The notes under the pieces: generated by a model
Seen by the model: only the letters and a program-made list of their open reading frames with translations
Database searches by the model: none
What the model was told of the DNA's origin: nothing
Shown here: in pieces, positions 11,484 to 23,280 of the stretch
How positions within the stretch are numbered: position 1 is the first letter of the stretch
Layout of the letters: each line of letters opens with the position of its first letter
Program-made: the position numbers and the translations under genes
From: Isoetes taiwanensis
Taxonomy: Eukaryota > Streptophyta > Lycopodiopsida > Isoetales > Isoetaceae
Reading direction: 5' to 3'
Assembly: GCA_021234155.1 (NCBI GenBank)
Contig: JAJEKV010000033.1
Location: forward strand, 1,690,284-1,754,283
Length of the DNA stretch: 64,000 nucleotides

Positions 11484-12555
11484 ACAACGGGCATATTCAC
11501 AACTGGGAGCGAATCTGCCATCATGCAATGCGGATCTACCACGCCAAATCCACCCATTTAGATCTGTATTTGATCATATCTGCTCTATGCATATCTCTAA
11601 CATACCAACCGGTATGGCAGAGCACTCCAAAAGCTCTAAACGTAGAAAGCAAAATTTCTTACCCCCGACAAAACATGCACTAATTAAGCCCAACAACGGT
11701 TCACCTACCAACAATTTTGTGGGGCGTAGGATGGCCATGGCTAAGCAGCCCCTGCAGTTTAGTAGGGAACCCGCTGAAGCAAGAAAAAATTCTGAAGAGG
11801 TGGCATCATCTTAACCGTTGCTTGGTATCCTCAAATCCTGATCGTTCAAATTAGGGCGCCATGGAAGACACACGCTAAAACCTTATAATATAAAGAAGAT
11901 GTGTTGGTAGTTACAATATCTAGCATAATAACACGGGGTTTCTTTTGTATTTTTGTACTTTTTCCTATGGATTTCATATGATTTGATGGTCGTAATTCAT
12001 GCGACGTACTAATGCATACATCTAGAGTGCAAGTACGCTTTCATGGAATTTGCTGACATTTCCTAATGGCTCGAGTTTCATTATCTTAGGGTTGTGAAGG
12101 TATCATCGCTGTGACTAACTCAAGCATTGTTATGGTGCAAAGCAGATTCTGTGTTTATCTTCTTGGCGCCGACGGATTCGAGTGAGCAACAAATTTATAC
12201 CAACCACGTGTGGAAACCGATTTGTAAGCTTTGTAAGTTGTATGTTGAAGTCGAAAACTTGCTACAGAAAAATGGCTTTTTTGAATAGAGCATTTTTGTG
12301 ATCCGTTTGGAAAACCTATTTATATAGAAATACAGTTAAGTTAGCACCTAGCACATACTGCATAAAGTAATATACCACCTCGAAGGGTGGCCCATCCATC
12401 CATAACTCAACAACATCATATATCATCACTAGTAATGGTGCCCAGCGTTGCTAGGCATAAGTTGGAAACTTGTGTGGCAAAACCTGCTCAAATTTTCGTG
12501 ACTCCTTCTCATAAATCTAAATATAATAGGAAACGGCCTCAAGATTGGCCGAAGC
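11484..12555. other. Spacer
   Basis: No recognised gene. A 75-codon basic frame at 11587-11814 has no family signature. Composition becomes abruptly pyrimidine-rich at about 12560. Confidence 0.4.
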
Positions 12556-12564
12556 TTTTAAGAG

Positions 12565-14225
12565 GTTTTGTGCATTCACACCTCTTCCTTTTCCCTTTGC
12601 TTTTTGCCCCATCCCGGAATTTCCCTTTTTCCCCATTTCCTATACACACTTTCCTTTTGCTTTTCCTCTTTTTTCCTCAGAAGTTTTCCTACAAGTCTTT
12701 TTTCCTTCTATTTTGTTTCCTTTTTTTTACCCACTTCCCTTCTCTTTTCCCCCTCTTTCCCCTTTTCCTTTTGTTGCCTTTTTTGACCTGGACACTTTTT
12801 CCCTCAGCCTTTCATCCTTTTCCCACCCTTCCCATTTTTCTCCCTTTCCTCTTTTCCCCTCCTTTTTTCTTTTTTCCTTTTCACTTTCCCTTTTCCCATG
12901 CACTTTCGCTCCATTTTCCCCACCTTTTCATGTGCCCTTTTCTTTCCTTTCCCCATCCCTCTTCCTCTTATCCTTTGCCCTTCCCTCGCCTCTCTTTTCC
13001 ATTTCCTCCTCTTTCTTTTCTGCAGGCCCATTTTCCTTCCCTTCCTTCCTCTCGCTTTCATTTTTCCTTTCCATTATTCTCACTAATCCTTTCGCTCCCC
13101 ATGCCCTTTTCCCTTTCCTTTCCCCTTCTTTTTCTCACTTTCTTTCTTTCTCCTCATTTTCCATTTCCTCTCTACCTTTTTATTCTTTTCCTCCTTTTCC
13201 TCGTGACCCCTCCTTTCCCTTCTTCCACTTTCCCCTTCCTCTCTTTTTTCTTTTTTTCTTTTCTTTTCCCATGCTCTTTTTTCCCTTTTCCTCAGCCTCT
13301 TTCCCCTCTTCCTCCTCTTTTTCCTCACTCCTTTCTCATTCCTCTTCCTCTTTTTTCAATCTTTGTCTCTCACCCCTTTCTCCCCACCCCTTTTTCTCCT
13401 TTTCTCGACCCCTTTGCATCTTTTTCTTTCTCATTTTTCTTCTCCCTTTTCCGAGGGACTTTTTCTCCCCTTTTTGGTTTCCTCCTTCCCCGATCCTTTC
13501 ATTCTCTTTTTATTTGTGCCCCTTTTTCTCTTTCCCTTCCACCCCTTTCTCCCTTCCTCTTTCCTTTTCCCATGTCCTCCACTTTTTCTTTTCTTTTTTT
13601 TCTAAACCTCGTTTTCCTTTTTCCCTCACTCTTTGCTCTTCCCCTTTTCTTTTTATTCTCTTTTTTCCCCTTTCGACCCTTTTTCTCTTGCCTCTCTCTT
13701 CATGCCCTTTTGTCCTTCCCTTTCTCCCTACTCCCCTCTTCCCTTTTCTAATGCCCTTTTTCCAAGTCTCTATTTTCTCCTTTGTTCCTCCCCGCTTTTC
13801 TCCTCACACTTCCTCTTCCCATCCATTTCTTGTTCTCCTTCCCCGTCTCCCTTTCATCATTCTCCCACATTTAACCTTTTCCTTTCTCTGCGGTCCTTTC
13901 CCTCCCTTTCCCTCTTCTTTCTCTTCCAACGCCATTTTTCCCTTCCATTTCTTCTTCCATACCCTTTCCCTTTTCTCCTTTTCCCATGTTCTTCCCTTCC
14001 CATTGCCTCTTCGTCTCTTCCCATCCTTCACCCTTTTCCCCACTCTTCCCCTTTCATGCTATTTCTTCCCTTTTCCCCTTTTAATTCTCCCCTTTCCTCC
14101 CATTCTCGTCCCCTTTTGATCCTTAATCTTTTTCCCCTCTATTTTTCCTCCTTTCTCCGCCTTTTCCCCTTCCATGTTCTTTCCTCCTCCCTTTCCTTTC
14201 ACCCTTTTCCTTTAATCTTCCCCAT
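12565..14225 (+). repeat. 1.65-kb polypyrimidine tract, degenerate minisatellite
   Basis: For about 1660 bases the plus strand is almost entirely C and T, in alternating blocks such as CCCTTTTCC. Purines are scarce and often occur inside a CATG or AATG core preceded by CCC, for example near 12897, 13100, 13269, 13572, 13700, 13751 and 13986. That recurrence suggests an old tandem repeat with a short unit that has drifted. Long frames on the plus strand (454 and 524 codons) exist only because stop codons need purines, and they should not be annotated as proteins. Such homopurine/homopyrimidine DNA can form intramolecular triplexes. Confidence 0.9.
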
Positions 14226-14229
14226 AAGA

Positions 14230-17050
14230 CTCAAAACACGACCAATCACGGCAGGAAGTCAGCGAAAAAATCGACCTTTGATGCACCTGATGATCTTTAA
14301 TATCCAAATTAGTCCGAGCGCACTACTACTTCAATCTCTACCAAAACATTATAATATAAAGATAAAAACACCAGGAAAGACCATATAACCCGTTGTTCTA
14401 CCCCGCCGTGACTTTTTGTATCGATCGGGACGTTCTGGCCGGGACAATAAATAGACGGACCATACCTTCGCGCTTATCGCATAGGAACAATGGTAGTCCA
14501 ATCGATCCTCGTCACACTTTGCGTACCGGACCATGCCGGTATTGTTATAATTCGAGGATCTTAACCCCATGGAGTCATACCATGACTACCCGGTTACATC
14601 CCCAGTTCCGTCATGAGGAAATGGACCTAACTCCCCGAAAGTAATTTATGGTTCCATCCGCTAATCTTTATCCGCATAACCTAATTCTTCCAGCCCGTTT
14701 CCAAACACATCCTTTGAAGCCAATCTATCTCAATTTAAACATCATGAATTAATTTTGTTATATCCGGCAATATCAGCTTAAATCTGGCGATGCTTAATTT
14801 CGCATTTTCTTATCACCACTTCAGGATCACAATAAAACAAGATGAAGACGAGAAAATGTTTTAGGTCATTTTTGTTTAATGCATTAAAGATGTAATTAAA
14901 GTTCGATGGTTCGATGTCAAATTGAAGCCGGTCGTCACGGCTTAATCTATAGTTCACACCAGATCAGGCCGACGGACCTTCATGGCGTATAATAATTTCA
15001 ACACCTTCCCCGTGTGGAGGTAATGAGGCCCATCCATCGCTATTCATTTTAATACCTGACGGTCCCATGGTATCATCACCGCTTATGGTAAAGATCCAAA
15101 AGAAAACTTCCACGTATTCACCGACGGGATAATTAAATTTTCACGGAAAAGACATCATAGCCTCGCCTTCATACGACGCGTGGACCTCTAATGGTTCTAC
15201 AATCATGGAGTCCGGGCCTATGGTCACGCCGAGTGGATCAATAATACTGTTCGGTTAGTCTCAACAAATTATTTCTGGTAAACATCATGGTCATGACCTT
15301 TGTCATGACTCGCAAAATTATTCTATAACTATTTATGGTAACTTTGAAAATTCTTTCGCATAATATTCATGAGTAAAATTTTGTATTTTTCCACCTCTTC
15401 TATTAAAGATTTTTTACCATCTATCGTCCATGGCGGTTTATCAAGAACTCGCTAAGATGATTTTGTTGTTCTTTGAGCAACCGATGTAATAAATTCCATT
15501 ATGGTTCAAGATTTCTAGAGAACTACCGACGTAATTAATCACCTAACCGGTCACTTCCGGCATATGAACTTAAAATTATGCGGTAAGGTTTTGCGGCAAT
15601 GAAGCAATAAGCAAGGGCGGTTTATCGTCAAGATAGATCATGTCAAGGAGATATTCACCAGAGTTCTTATGGAATAAAGTATTCGATAAAAATGGTCGTT
15701 CAACAATAATTATTCATGCCCACGTTTCTTTGGTATAGTTATTGACTACCTTTTCCCAATAAACCACTTTTGGTTTTTAGTTACTTTATATGCTTAGCCA
15801 AATAGTATCCTTTCTAAACATATATAACTTTGAGTAGAAAATTTTGAATATGTTACCGGCACTGATCTCAGCTTCGCCCGTTAGATCGCTTCCTCGCATT
15901 GCTCACGTTTCAATCGACTGGCTTTTCCAATTTCTTCGAGTTTAGACCGTCGGCGCGACGACGACAATTTAAAAAAGGAAAACATTGAAAAGACGCCGAT
16001 AGATAGTTTTGAAGTCATTGGATTGATTAATTTGAGGTGAGAATGGTTTTTTCTTCAGGAAAGCATTTCCGGGTCATTATGTTCCGGCACTCCGTTGGTT
16101 CCGTGTTTCGTCTAAATTTTAATCGAGGTGGATAACAATGCCGCAAGATAATTTAAATGGCAAAATTGTTTAGTGGTTTCAGGGCGAGTCTGATCCGATC
16201 GCCCCGTGGAAATTTCGGTGATAAGTGATTGCTTTCCTTTGCAAGGAACTATGAACCCGCCTGTAGGCAAATGCAATTTCATGAAGTTATCACCAATTGT
16301 TCTTTTGCCTTCAAGGCACGAGGATTTAGCAATACTCCGCTATTTAGTAAATGTCTTCGTTTACTTGAGTTTCTATATCGACTATTATGCTCCGCTTTTG
16401 ATCGAGCTTACGTAAGACAAGAGACAGTATTTCTTCTCCTCTAGTTGGATGATTTCCCATGATTTATTGATGATGGACTCTTCATCCCGGAAGTTCCTCA
16501 AATTTTTTGTCCCGCTTTCCCGGCTTTTCCTTCCGTTTTATGTAATCTCATAGGCAACCATTTCACGTGCTTCTATATTGTGTCGACTCGGGTCGGGTTA
16601 GTCCACTGCGGCTAATCGCTCCACCTGTCGACTCGCAACATCGACCTATCCACTAATGCGCGCTTTTAGATGATAGAGACCATGCTTTTTGATCCTTATT
16701 CCACGTATCTTCGCCTTCTATGTTTGTAAATGCTCACCAGGATTAAATTCCTCCCTAAACATTATTTCTAAGGAGAGACAATTCCAAAAAAATGAATTGA
16801 TGAGCTTATGTGGCATATTCCCTATACCTAAACCCTAACACCATCCGCATCCGATTCTTCCAATGATATCCCGCTAGAATGCCGGGTTATCCGGGCATCA
16901 GCGTCTCCGCAACTCAAAAGAGAACTCCTTTTCTTTCTTTTCTTTTTTCATTCAAGCATTTGATTTTATCACCTGCATTGTTTGACTAAGTCATTGATAT
17001 GAAACTATCTCGAAAGTGAGTTACATCTTATATGATGTTTACTTGAGATT
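14230..17050. other. Spacer with CpG-rich patches
   Basis: No gene recognised. The segment is richer in CpG than its AT-rich flanks and contains a telobox-like CTAAACCCTAA at about 16829. The texture resembles LTR or untranslated retroelement sequence, but I could not match it to either chromovirus here. Confidence 0.35.
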
Positions 17051-17058
17051 TATATGGC

Positions 17059-17163
17059 ATGGATTCAGAGGAAGAAAAGCAAGAGGATGAAGAAAACGAG
17101 TCAAGAGGAGTCCTAAGAAGAATCGACGAGAGCATAAATCCAGTATTCTTAGGATTAAACTAA
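17059..17163 (+). CDS. Small acidic ORF, 34 codons
   Basis: The ATG at 17059 opens MDSEEEKQEDEENESRG and closes NPVFLGLN before TAA. It is strongly acidic at its N-terminus. It could be a first exon or a scrap of a gag-like protein. No neighbour supports either reading, and an alternative overlapping frame opens five bases earlier. Confidence 0.2.
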   Translation: MDSEEEKQEDEENESRGVLRRIDESINPVFLGLN

Positions 17164-17169
17164 ACACAT

Positions 17170-18250
17170 GCATAACCTATGAGCCGACTCCAGAAGACAA
17201 ATTATATTGGAAGCTCTCATAGTATTTACTTTCTTATGCATCACATTTACTATTTAGGCCAGCTCATTTATTTTGTTAATGCATGTGATTTAGTTATTTG
17301 TTCTTTTGTAGAATAGATTGTTAAACTATTTATATTTTTATTGACATCCTGTTTCTGTTTTTCCATTTGTAGAAAAAAAAAGGGTACTCAAGGTGTCATT
17401 GAAATCGAAAATCCCAACTTGGTAAAGCCCAGAAGTATAAAGGCAAGAGATGTTGATGTAAGTATCCCTTGAATGATGTAGGTAGAAGAGATAAATTTGT
17501 TAAAAGTAACTTGATAATCTTATACATATATAAATAATTTTTTTGAATGGTTTTTTTAAGTTAACAATAAATAAATAAAATTAATAGTTCTATTTACTGT
17601 ATACACATATCTGCATATGTATATTAGTTACAATACATGTGATACACTCTTTATCAATATAATAATATAAAACAATGCGTATATTAGTATGAACTATGTC
17701 ATGGAGGAGTTTCAACCTATAATGATGGCATATTTTCTAATTATACTTTTTCTCATCGCATGCCTATTTTGATCGCTTTTCCTACCATGTCCTTTTCATT
17801 TAGATTGCCTTTATTTGCAATGCATTCCTTTGAATGTTTTTATGTTCAATACAATTGTCTTCGAAAAATTTCAATCCTTCCAAAATCACTGATGTTGTTC
17901 AAGTTGGAGATATAGAGGCATGGCTATATATTATGTAAGAACAAATAATACACTGGATATCGCAAAATATTATTAGACACGACATATCCAATATCTTATT
18001 AATGTATAATTTTCAAATTATTGAACATGTTAGTACTTACATGTTTCTGAAATGATGGGGAGAATGATTATTATTAGGCGGATGATGTCTTTGTGTACAA
18101 ACATTTGATAATTCTTAGTAGATAACATATCTAATAACATTTGGACTTATTTAAATTTAATAAACGAAGTTTCCAAAATACACAAGATATTATATGTATT
18201 TTTTAACTCTTCTTGAATTTAATAATTTCATAAATTTATATCTAATGAAG
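17170..18250. other. AT-rich spacer
   Basis: Very AT-rich with no coding signal. The last part (about 18110-18240) weakly resembles 19015-19160 inside the adjacent repeat unit, hinting at an older shorter periodicity. Confidence 0.35.
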
Positions 18251-18254
18251 AAAA

Positions 18255-20232
18255 AATATTTTGATCAAAGTTTTTTTTGTTTAATTAAAAAACTTAGATT
18301 AAAGCATAAGATTTATTTCTAACTTTAGTTTTACTTCAATCTATTTAGGATTCAATTTTTATACAGATCATTTTATAAACATAAAGTCTCAAATTCCTGG
18401 GCTACTTAACAAACTTAACACTTGGGCAAAAGCTGCACTTCAAAAATAAATCATAACACTTTGAATGATTGAATTAGTACTATTATTAGGGGTTGACAAA
18501 TTATAAATTCTGTAAGACACATGATAATAAAATAATACCTATCATAATAAGCTTTTAAGATAGTAATATGCAAAATAATTTTAAGAATCTCAAGAATGTA
18601 TATATAGATCAGTAACCTGAAAAAAAATATCCAATTGCAACCCTACCTAAACTTATGCATAATCTAAACTAAGAAGCATCATGATACTTTCTGTGCAAAT
18701 TAAAAATTGTCAATATCTTTTATTATAATTAAGTTACGTAATTATAAAATTCCAATCTTCCTAAGTATGAAATTTTTCTACTAACACATTTATAAGCCAT
18801 TATTTGTCAAATTTTAATAACTCTTATATTTATATAAATTGTAAAAAAGAAATATATATGATTAGAATATTATATTTATAAAATCTTTTAGGAAGTTTTA
18901 AGTTGAAACCACTTTCAAATGTGAATCTTAAGGATTTAATAATAATTTCATTAGTTTTATAATTTTATTTCATCAATATAAATGATCATTAAAAAACATA
19001 AAACTTGATGAGGCTTTTAAGTGATATATCAACAAAAATGTGGACTTGTTCAGATTTAATCGAGAAGCACTTCAATGATGCATTACTATAAGATTGCTAT
19101 TGGCTATTTAACCTCTTCTGATTTTAATAAATTTTAGTTATATAAGTTTATCTTCAAATCAAAGCATGATGATATCAGTACAAAATTACTTTCAAACTCC
19201 CATATTCTCTTGAATCTAATAAGAATTAGACATTTCTCGAATATAAAATTCTTTCAATTTTAAGTGATTTAACAAATTAAAAGTTTGGCCAAAAAAAAAA
19301 AAAAAAGTTTTGTAAATGAATTTTGTATCATCATGTACTATTACAAAACCCCAGGACTTTTATAAATATTTTAAGAATGTTTTGTAAAGGGAAAAACTAC
19401 AAAATACCCTTAAGTGTTTTGACAAATTTTACCACATAATGAGATGAGAGCTTGGATAGATTTTTGAGATGCCCTTGGTCAACATATATCCCTCTCAGAT
19501 AATTCTTAGTTTCACCTAAATTTCACTAGCTTTTCATATATTTCATGGAATACCCTTTGTAACAGATATTCATTTCTTTAGCAAAGTAGCTAAGACACCA
19601 AATTTTACTCTTTTCTCCATTGATTTGCAAAAGCTACTTATTTCTGGCCTCAAGACTCAAAAGCAGCTAAGACACCTCAAATTTAATTTCTTTTCCTCCA
19701 TTGATTTGCTCTCTCTTCCATTTCCAGAAGGACATGGTAATGATCCTCTTGTAATGCTTAAAATAGATGCTATTGGGAAATATAATATGAGTTCTAAGCA
19801 AATTGTCGCCTCTAATTGCTAATAGTTTGTCCTGAACCCCATACCTACTTTGCTATCATGGTTTGTATAAGTTCGCAGTAAGCTGCCGTTGAAGAATCAC
19901 GGGCTTATTGGAAGAACTACGCTTGAAGAATTTGCCGTTACTATGGAAACAACATCCCCGCTAGCGTAGGTATTGAACCGGGCTGGAAATAGTGACTTCA
20001 TTTGTCCGTAAGGCAACAGTTTATTATGTGGATTCCGATGATGATCTTCCCATGGAGCCATATATCGATATGGATTATGTGGATGCAGACGGCTTACACC
20101 CACGTAAATACTAATCTAGATTTGATACTAGATATAACCGATACGTGTAGTGGGAGGAAGGAAACTGCAAAGGAAAGATGACATCCAACCAAAGCGGAAA
20201 AAGTTCAATAGGGTTCTTCCCCTTGATGGCGA
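18255..20232 (+). repeat. Tandem 2-kb repeat, unit 1
   Basis: The unit starts GATCAAAG plus a T-run and ends GTTCTTCCCCTTGAT. Landmarks recur in the same order in the next unit: AAAAGCTGCACTTCAAAA, GGTCAACATATATCCCTCTC, and the closing CTTCCCCTTGAT. It contains a poly-A run at about 19285-19305 and an internal duplication of the segment starting AGCTAAGACACC (19587-19632 and 19661-19709) that unit 2 lacks. Most of the unit is AT-rich and only the last 400 bp look coding-like. Confidence 0.85.
20019..20114 (+). CDS. Acidic ORF tail conserved in both tandem units
   Basis: An open frame inside unit 1 reads VYYVDSDDDLPMEPYI and then DMDYVDADGLHPRKY before TAA. The corresponding part of unit 2 (about 21750-21842) keeps the order TATATCGACATATGGA to CACCTACGTAAATAA with indels. 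The shared acidic stretch may be the end of a once-coding exon. No start codon or family is recognisable. Confidence 0.25.
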   Translation, partial: VYYVDSDDDLPMEPYIDMDYVDADGLHPRKY

Positions 20233-20256
20233 AATGCTATCTAATTCATAGTGGCC

Positions 20257-21965
20257 ATTGACCAAAGTTTTTTTTGTTTTTAATTAAAAACTTAGATTAG
20301 GCGGCTAAAGATTGATTTCTAAATTTAGTTTTACTAATCTATATAAATTTAACACTCTGACAAAAGCTGCACTTCAAAATAAATCATAACACTTTGATAA
20401 ATGATTGAATTAGTACTATTATTGTGGGTCAATAAATTATAAACGTACATTACCATGATAATAAACAAAATAATGTAAAGTCGTAATATAATAAGTTTAA
20501 GATAGTAATATGCAAATAATTTTAAGAATCTCAGTAATATATATGGATTGGCAACTGGAAATAAAAAATATCTAATTATAACCACTAAATTTAAGCATAA
20601 TCTAAACTATCCAATCTTCTGAAGTATGAAATTTTTTCTACTACCATTTATAAGCTATTATTTGTCAAATTTTAATAACTCTTATATTTATATAAATTGT
20701 AAAAGAAATATACATGATTAGAATATTATATTTATAAAACCCTTTTAGGTGCTGAAACTACTAAAATGGCAAATTCCGATTTATCAATAATTTTTATTAG
20801 TTTTATAAAATCTTTTATTTCACCAATGTTTCATCATTAAAACATAAAACTTGATGAGGCTTTTGCTAGATATATTCAACAAAATGGACTTGTTCGATTT
20901 AATCGATAGTACCAATGATGGCCATAAGATTATACATGGCTATTTAACTCTTCTTGATTCTAATAAATTTTAGTTATATGTTTATCTTCAAATTAAAGTA
21001 TGATGATATCAAAGCATAAAATTACTTTCAAGATCGAGCATTCTCTTTAACTTAATAAGAATTAGACATTTCGAGAATATAAATTTTTTCACTTTTGAAG
21101 TATCACCAAACAAAAGCCGGGTCGTAAATGAATTATTACAAACCTAGACTTCATAAATATTTCTGCCAATGTTTTATAGCCAAAAACTTAAAGTACCTTT
21201 ATGTTTCGTACCTTACCATACCCCATGAGTTTTGATAATTTTTGAGATGCCCCTTGGTCAACATATATCCCTCTCCATTGGAATTTTAAGTTTCACCCAA
21301 TGCATCAGTTTCTTTCATATTTCATGGAATACCCTTTGTGTCAGATATCATGGCCTTTTAGCAGCGTCATTTCATTTGTCAAGACCTTAAAGCGGAAGCT
21401 AAGACACCAACACTTATTTACCGCTGATTTGCTCTCACCCCATCGATTTCTCTAGCTTATTTTGGTAATGATCCTCTCTAGACGCTTTTGGGCAAATAGG
21501 GATGGCTGGCTGGGAAATATAATATGAGAGTTCTACAAATTGTCATTTAATTACGGTTTGTCCAAAACCCCATACCTACGCTTGCTACCATGGTTTGAAG
21601 GTCGCAGTAAGCGGCCGTTTGAAGAACTACGGCTTGGTTGAAGAACGGCCGGGTGTTTGAAGAATGGCTACCGGCTATGAAGAACAACATCCCGCTAGTG
21701 AGGTGGTATTTAAAACCGGGTTGAAATAGTGACTACCAAGTTCGTAAGGTAACGCTGTTATGGATTCTCATTTATTATCTCCGGAGCCATTATATCGACA
21801 TATGGATTATGTGGATGACGGTTTTTTACACCTACGTAAATAATCTAGATTCTCGATACTAGATAACTGATACATGTAAGTGGAAGGCGGAAATTGTGTT
21901 GGAAAAGGATGATCCAACCAGCGGGAAAGTTCACTGTGGTTCTTCCCCTTGATTAAGAGTCAAAG
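20257..21965 (+). repeat. Tandem 2-kb repeat, unit 2
   Basis: This is the direct head-to-tail copy of the preceding unit, about 270 bp shorter through scattered deletions, with numerous small indels. The two units abut with only about 25 bp between them, so they are a tandem duplication and not a pair of LTRs flanking an internal region. Confidence 0.85.
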
Positions 21966-22214
21966 TTATGTTATATTTCCTCTAAAACGATGCTGCTCGT
22001 GAAACAGAGCTCCATCTTGGATCCCCGGCTAAAATCCCTCGAGGGTTCCTTCTCTCTTTACTATGCGATAAGATCTTCAGATGAGGGTGCGTTTCGTAAG
22101 AAATAGCGCTTCTGGCTTTTATTATCTGGAGTTGGAACTATCTTCACACTCTCACCTACAATTGCACTCACATGCCATCATGTGGCACTTGAGAATGGGA
22201 GGTACGTCGAAAGT

Positions 22215-22281
22215 TTGAGTTTTATATGAATATTCTTGACCATTTTTTTGAGTTTTATATAAATATGCTTGACCATTTTTT
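22215..22281 (+). repeat. 33-bp tandem duplication at the copia remnant edge
   Basis: Two copies of a unit beginning TTGAGTTTTATAT and ending TTGACCATTTTT lie exactly where the reverse-transcriptase frame breaks off. Confidence 0.8.
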
Positions 22282-22962
22282 GGAAATTTCATCGTAAAAT
22301 TTAGCAAGGATAGATTCTATAGCCTTGTGCTGGTGCAAGTGAAGTATTCCTGCTGCTTGATCATAAACAACATAAATGCCCAAGAAATACCTGAGAGGCC
22401 CCAAATCAGTCATGTGAAATTGTGCAGTCAATTGTGCTTTGGTGGCCTTCATAAGCCCTGCATCATTTGCTGCAAGAATGAGGTCATCTACATAAAGGAC
22501 CATGTAGATGTTCCAATCTGCATGAGATCTGGAAAAACCATGAGAGGTAAAGAAAACATGAATTTTCTTATACCAGAGGCGAGGAGACTGCTTCAATCCA
22601 TAAATGGATTTGTAAAGTTTGCAGACCTGCTCCTCCTTTCCAGCCACAACAAAACTAGCCGATTTCTTCATGTAGATGTTCTCATCAATGTCTCCATGCA
22701 AAAATGCAGATTTTACATCCATTTGCTGTAATTCTAAGCCCCAAGCTACTGCCAATGCTATTACAACTCTGACAGAGGTAAGCCTACACACAGGTGCAAA
22801 AGTCTCATGATAGTCAACTCTTGGATTTTGAGAGCAGCCTCGGGCAACCAGTCTTGCTTTGTAGCATGATACCCTGTTATGCAATGTTCATCAAACTTGA
22901 ATTTGTATATCCATTTGCATGTCACAGCCTTTCTACCGGGGGGAAGTGGAACAAGTGTCCAT
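22255..22962 (-). pseudogene. Copia reverse transcriptase, truncated
   Basis: After the deletion junction the sequence reads NTWTLVPLPPGRKAVTCK and WIYKFKFDE, the start of the RT module. A frame change leads to YKARLVARGCSQNPRVDY, ETFAPV, QQMDVKSAFLHGDI, VCKLYKSIYGLKQSPRLW and the active site LYVDDLILA (22471-22503). LGPLRYFLGIYV follows, and the frame ends at AIESILAKF plus a short unrelated tail. Both catalytic Asp residues of YVDD are intact. RNase H is missing. Confidence 0.9.
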
Positions 22963-23280
22963 GTGTTCCAGAATTCAATGAACTCGCCACACAAAAGCTC
23001 TCCTCCTTGATCAGTGCGAATGCACTCCACTGTTGCATGTTTAAAGTTCTCAGCTTCAGCGAGCCAAATTTTGAATTGGGCAAATGTTTCTGATTTCTTT
23101 CCAAGGAAAGATACCCAAATTTTCCTTGTGCAGTCATCTATGACCAGTAAAAAGAACTTAGATGCCCCAAGTGATCTCCTTCTTGCAGGCCCCCACAAAT
23201 CCACGTGAATTAGGTCCAAAGGATTCCGGGCCCTCTTTGTTTTTGCCTTACTGTAGGGCTTTTTGCAAGCTTGCCAAGTG
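22963..23280 (-). pseudogene. Copia integrase, N-terminal and partial core
   Basis: The frame reads NPLDLIHVDLWGPARRRS, KFFLLVIDDCTRKIWVSFL and CIRTDQGGELLCGEFIEF. This covers the first catalytic Asp (HVD) and the second (TDQGGE). It breaks off just after GEF, before the QNGxAER motif that would contain the catalytic Glu. The next codons already belong to reverse transcriptase. Confidence 0.85.

Noticed and set aside
12387-13751. 454-codon plus-strand frame (and the overlapping 524-codon frame) as proteins
   Set aside because: Pure consequence of a pyrimidine-only strand. No domain, no codon structure, and several frames are open at once.
18255-21965. LTR pair of a large retrotransposon
   Set aside because: The two copies are separated by only about 25 bp, leaving no internal region. 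They are a tandem duplication.
22327-22731. 134-codon plus-strand frame
   Set aside because: Antisense shadow of the copia A reverse transcriptase.
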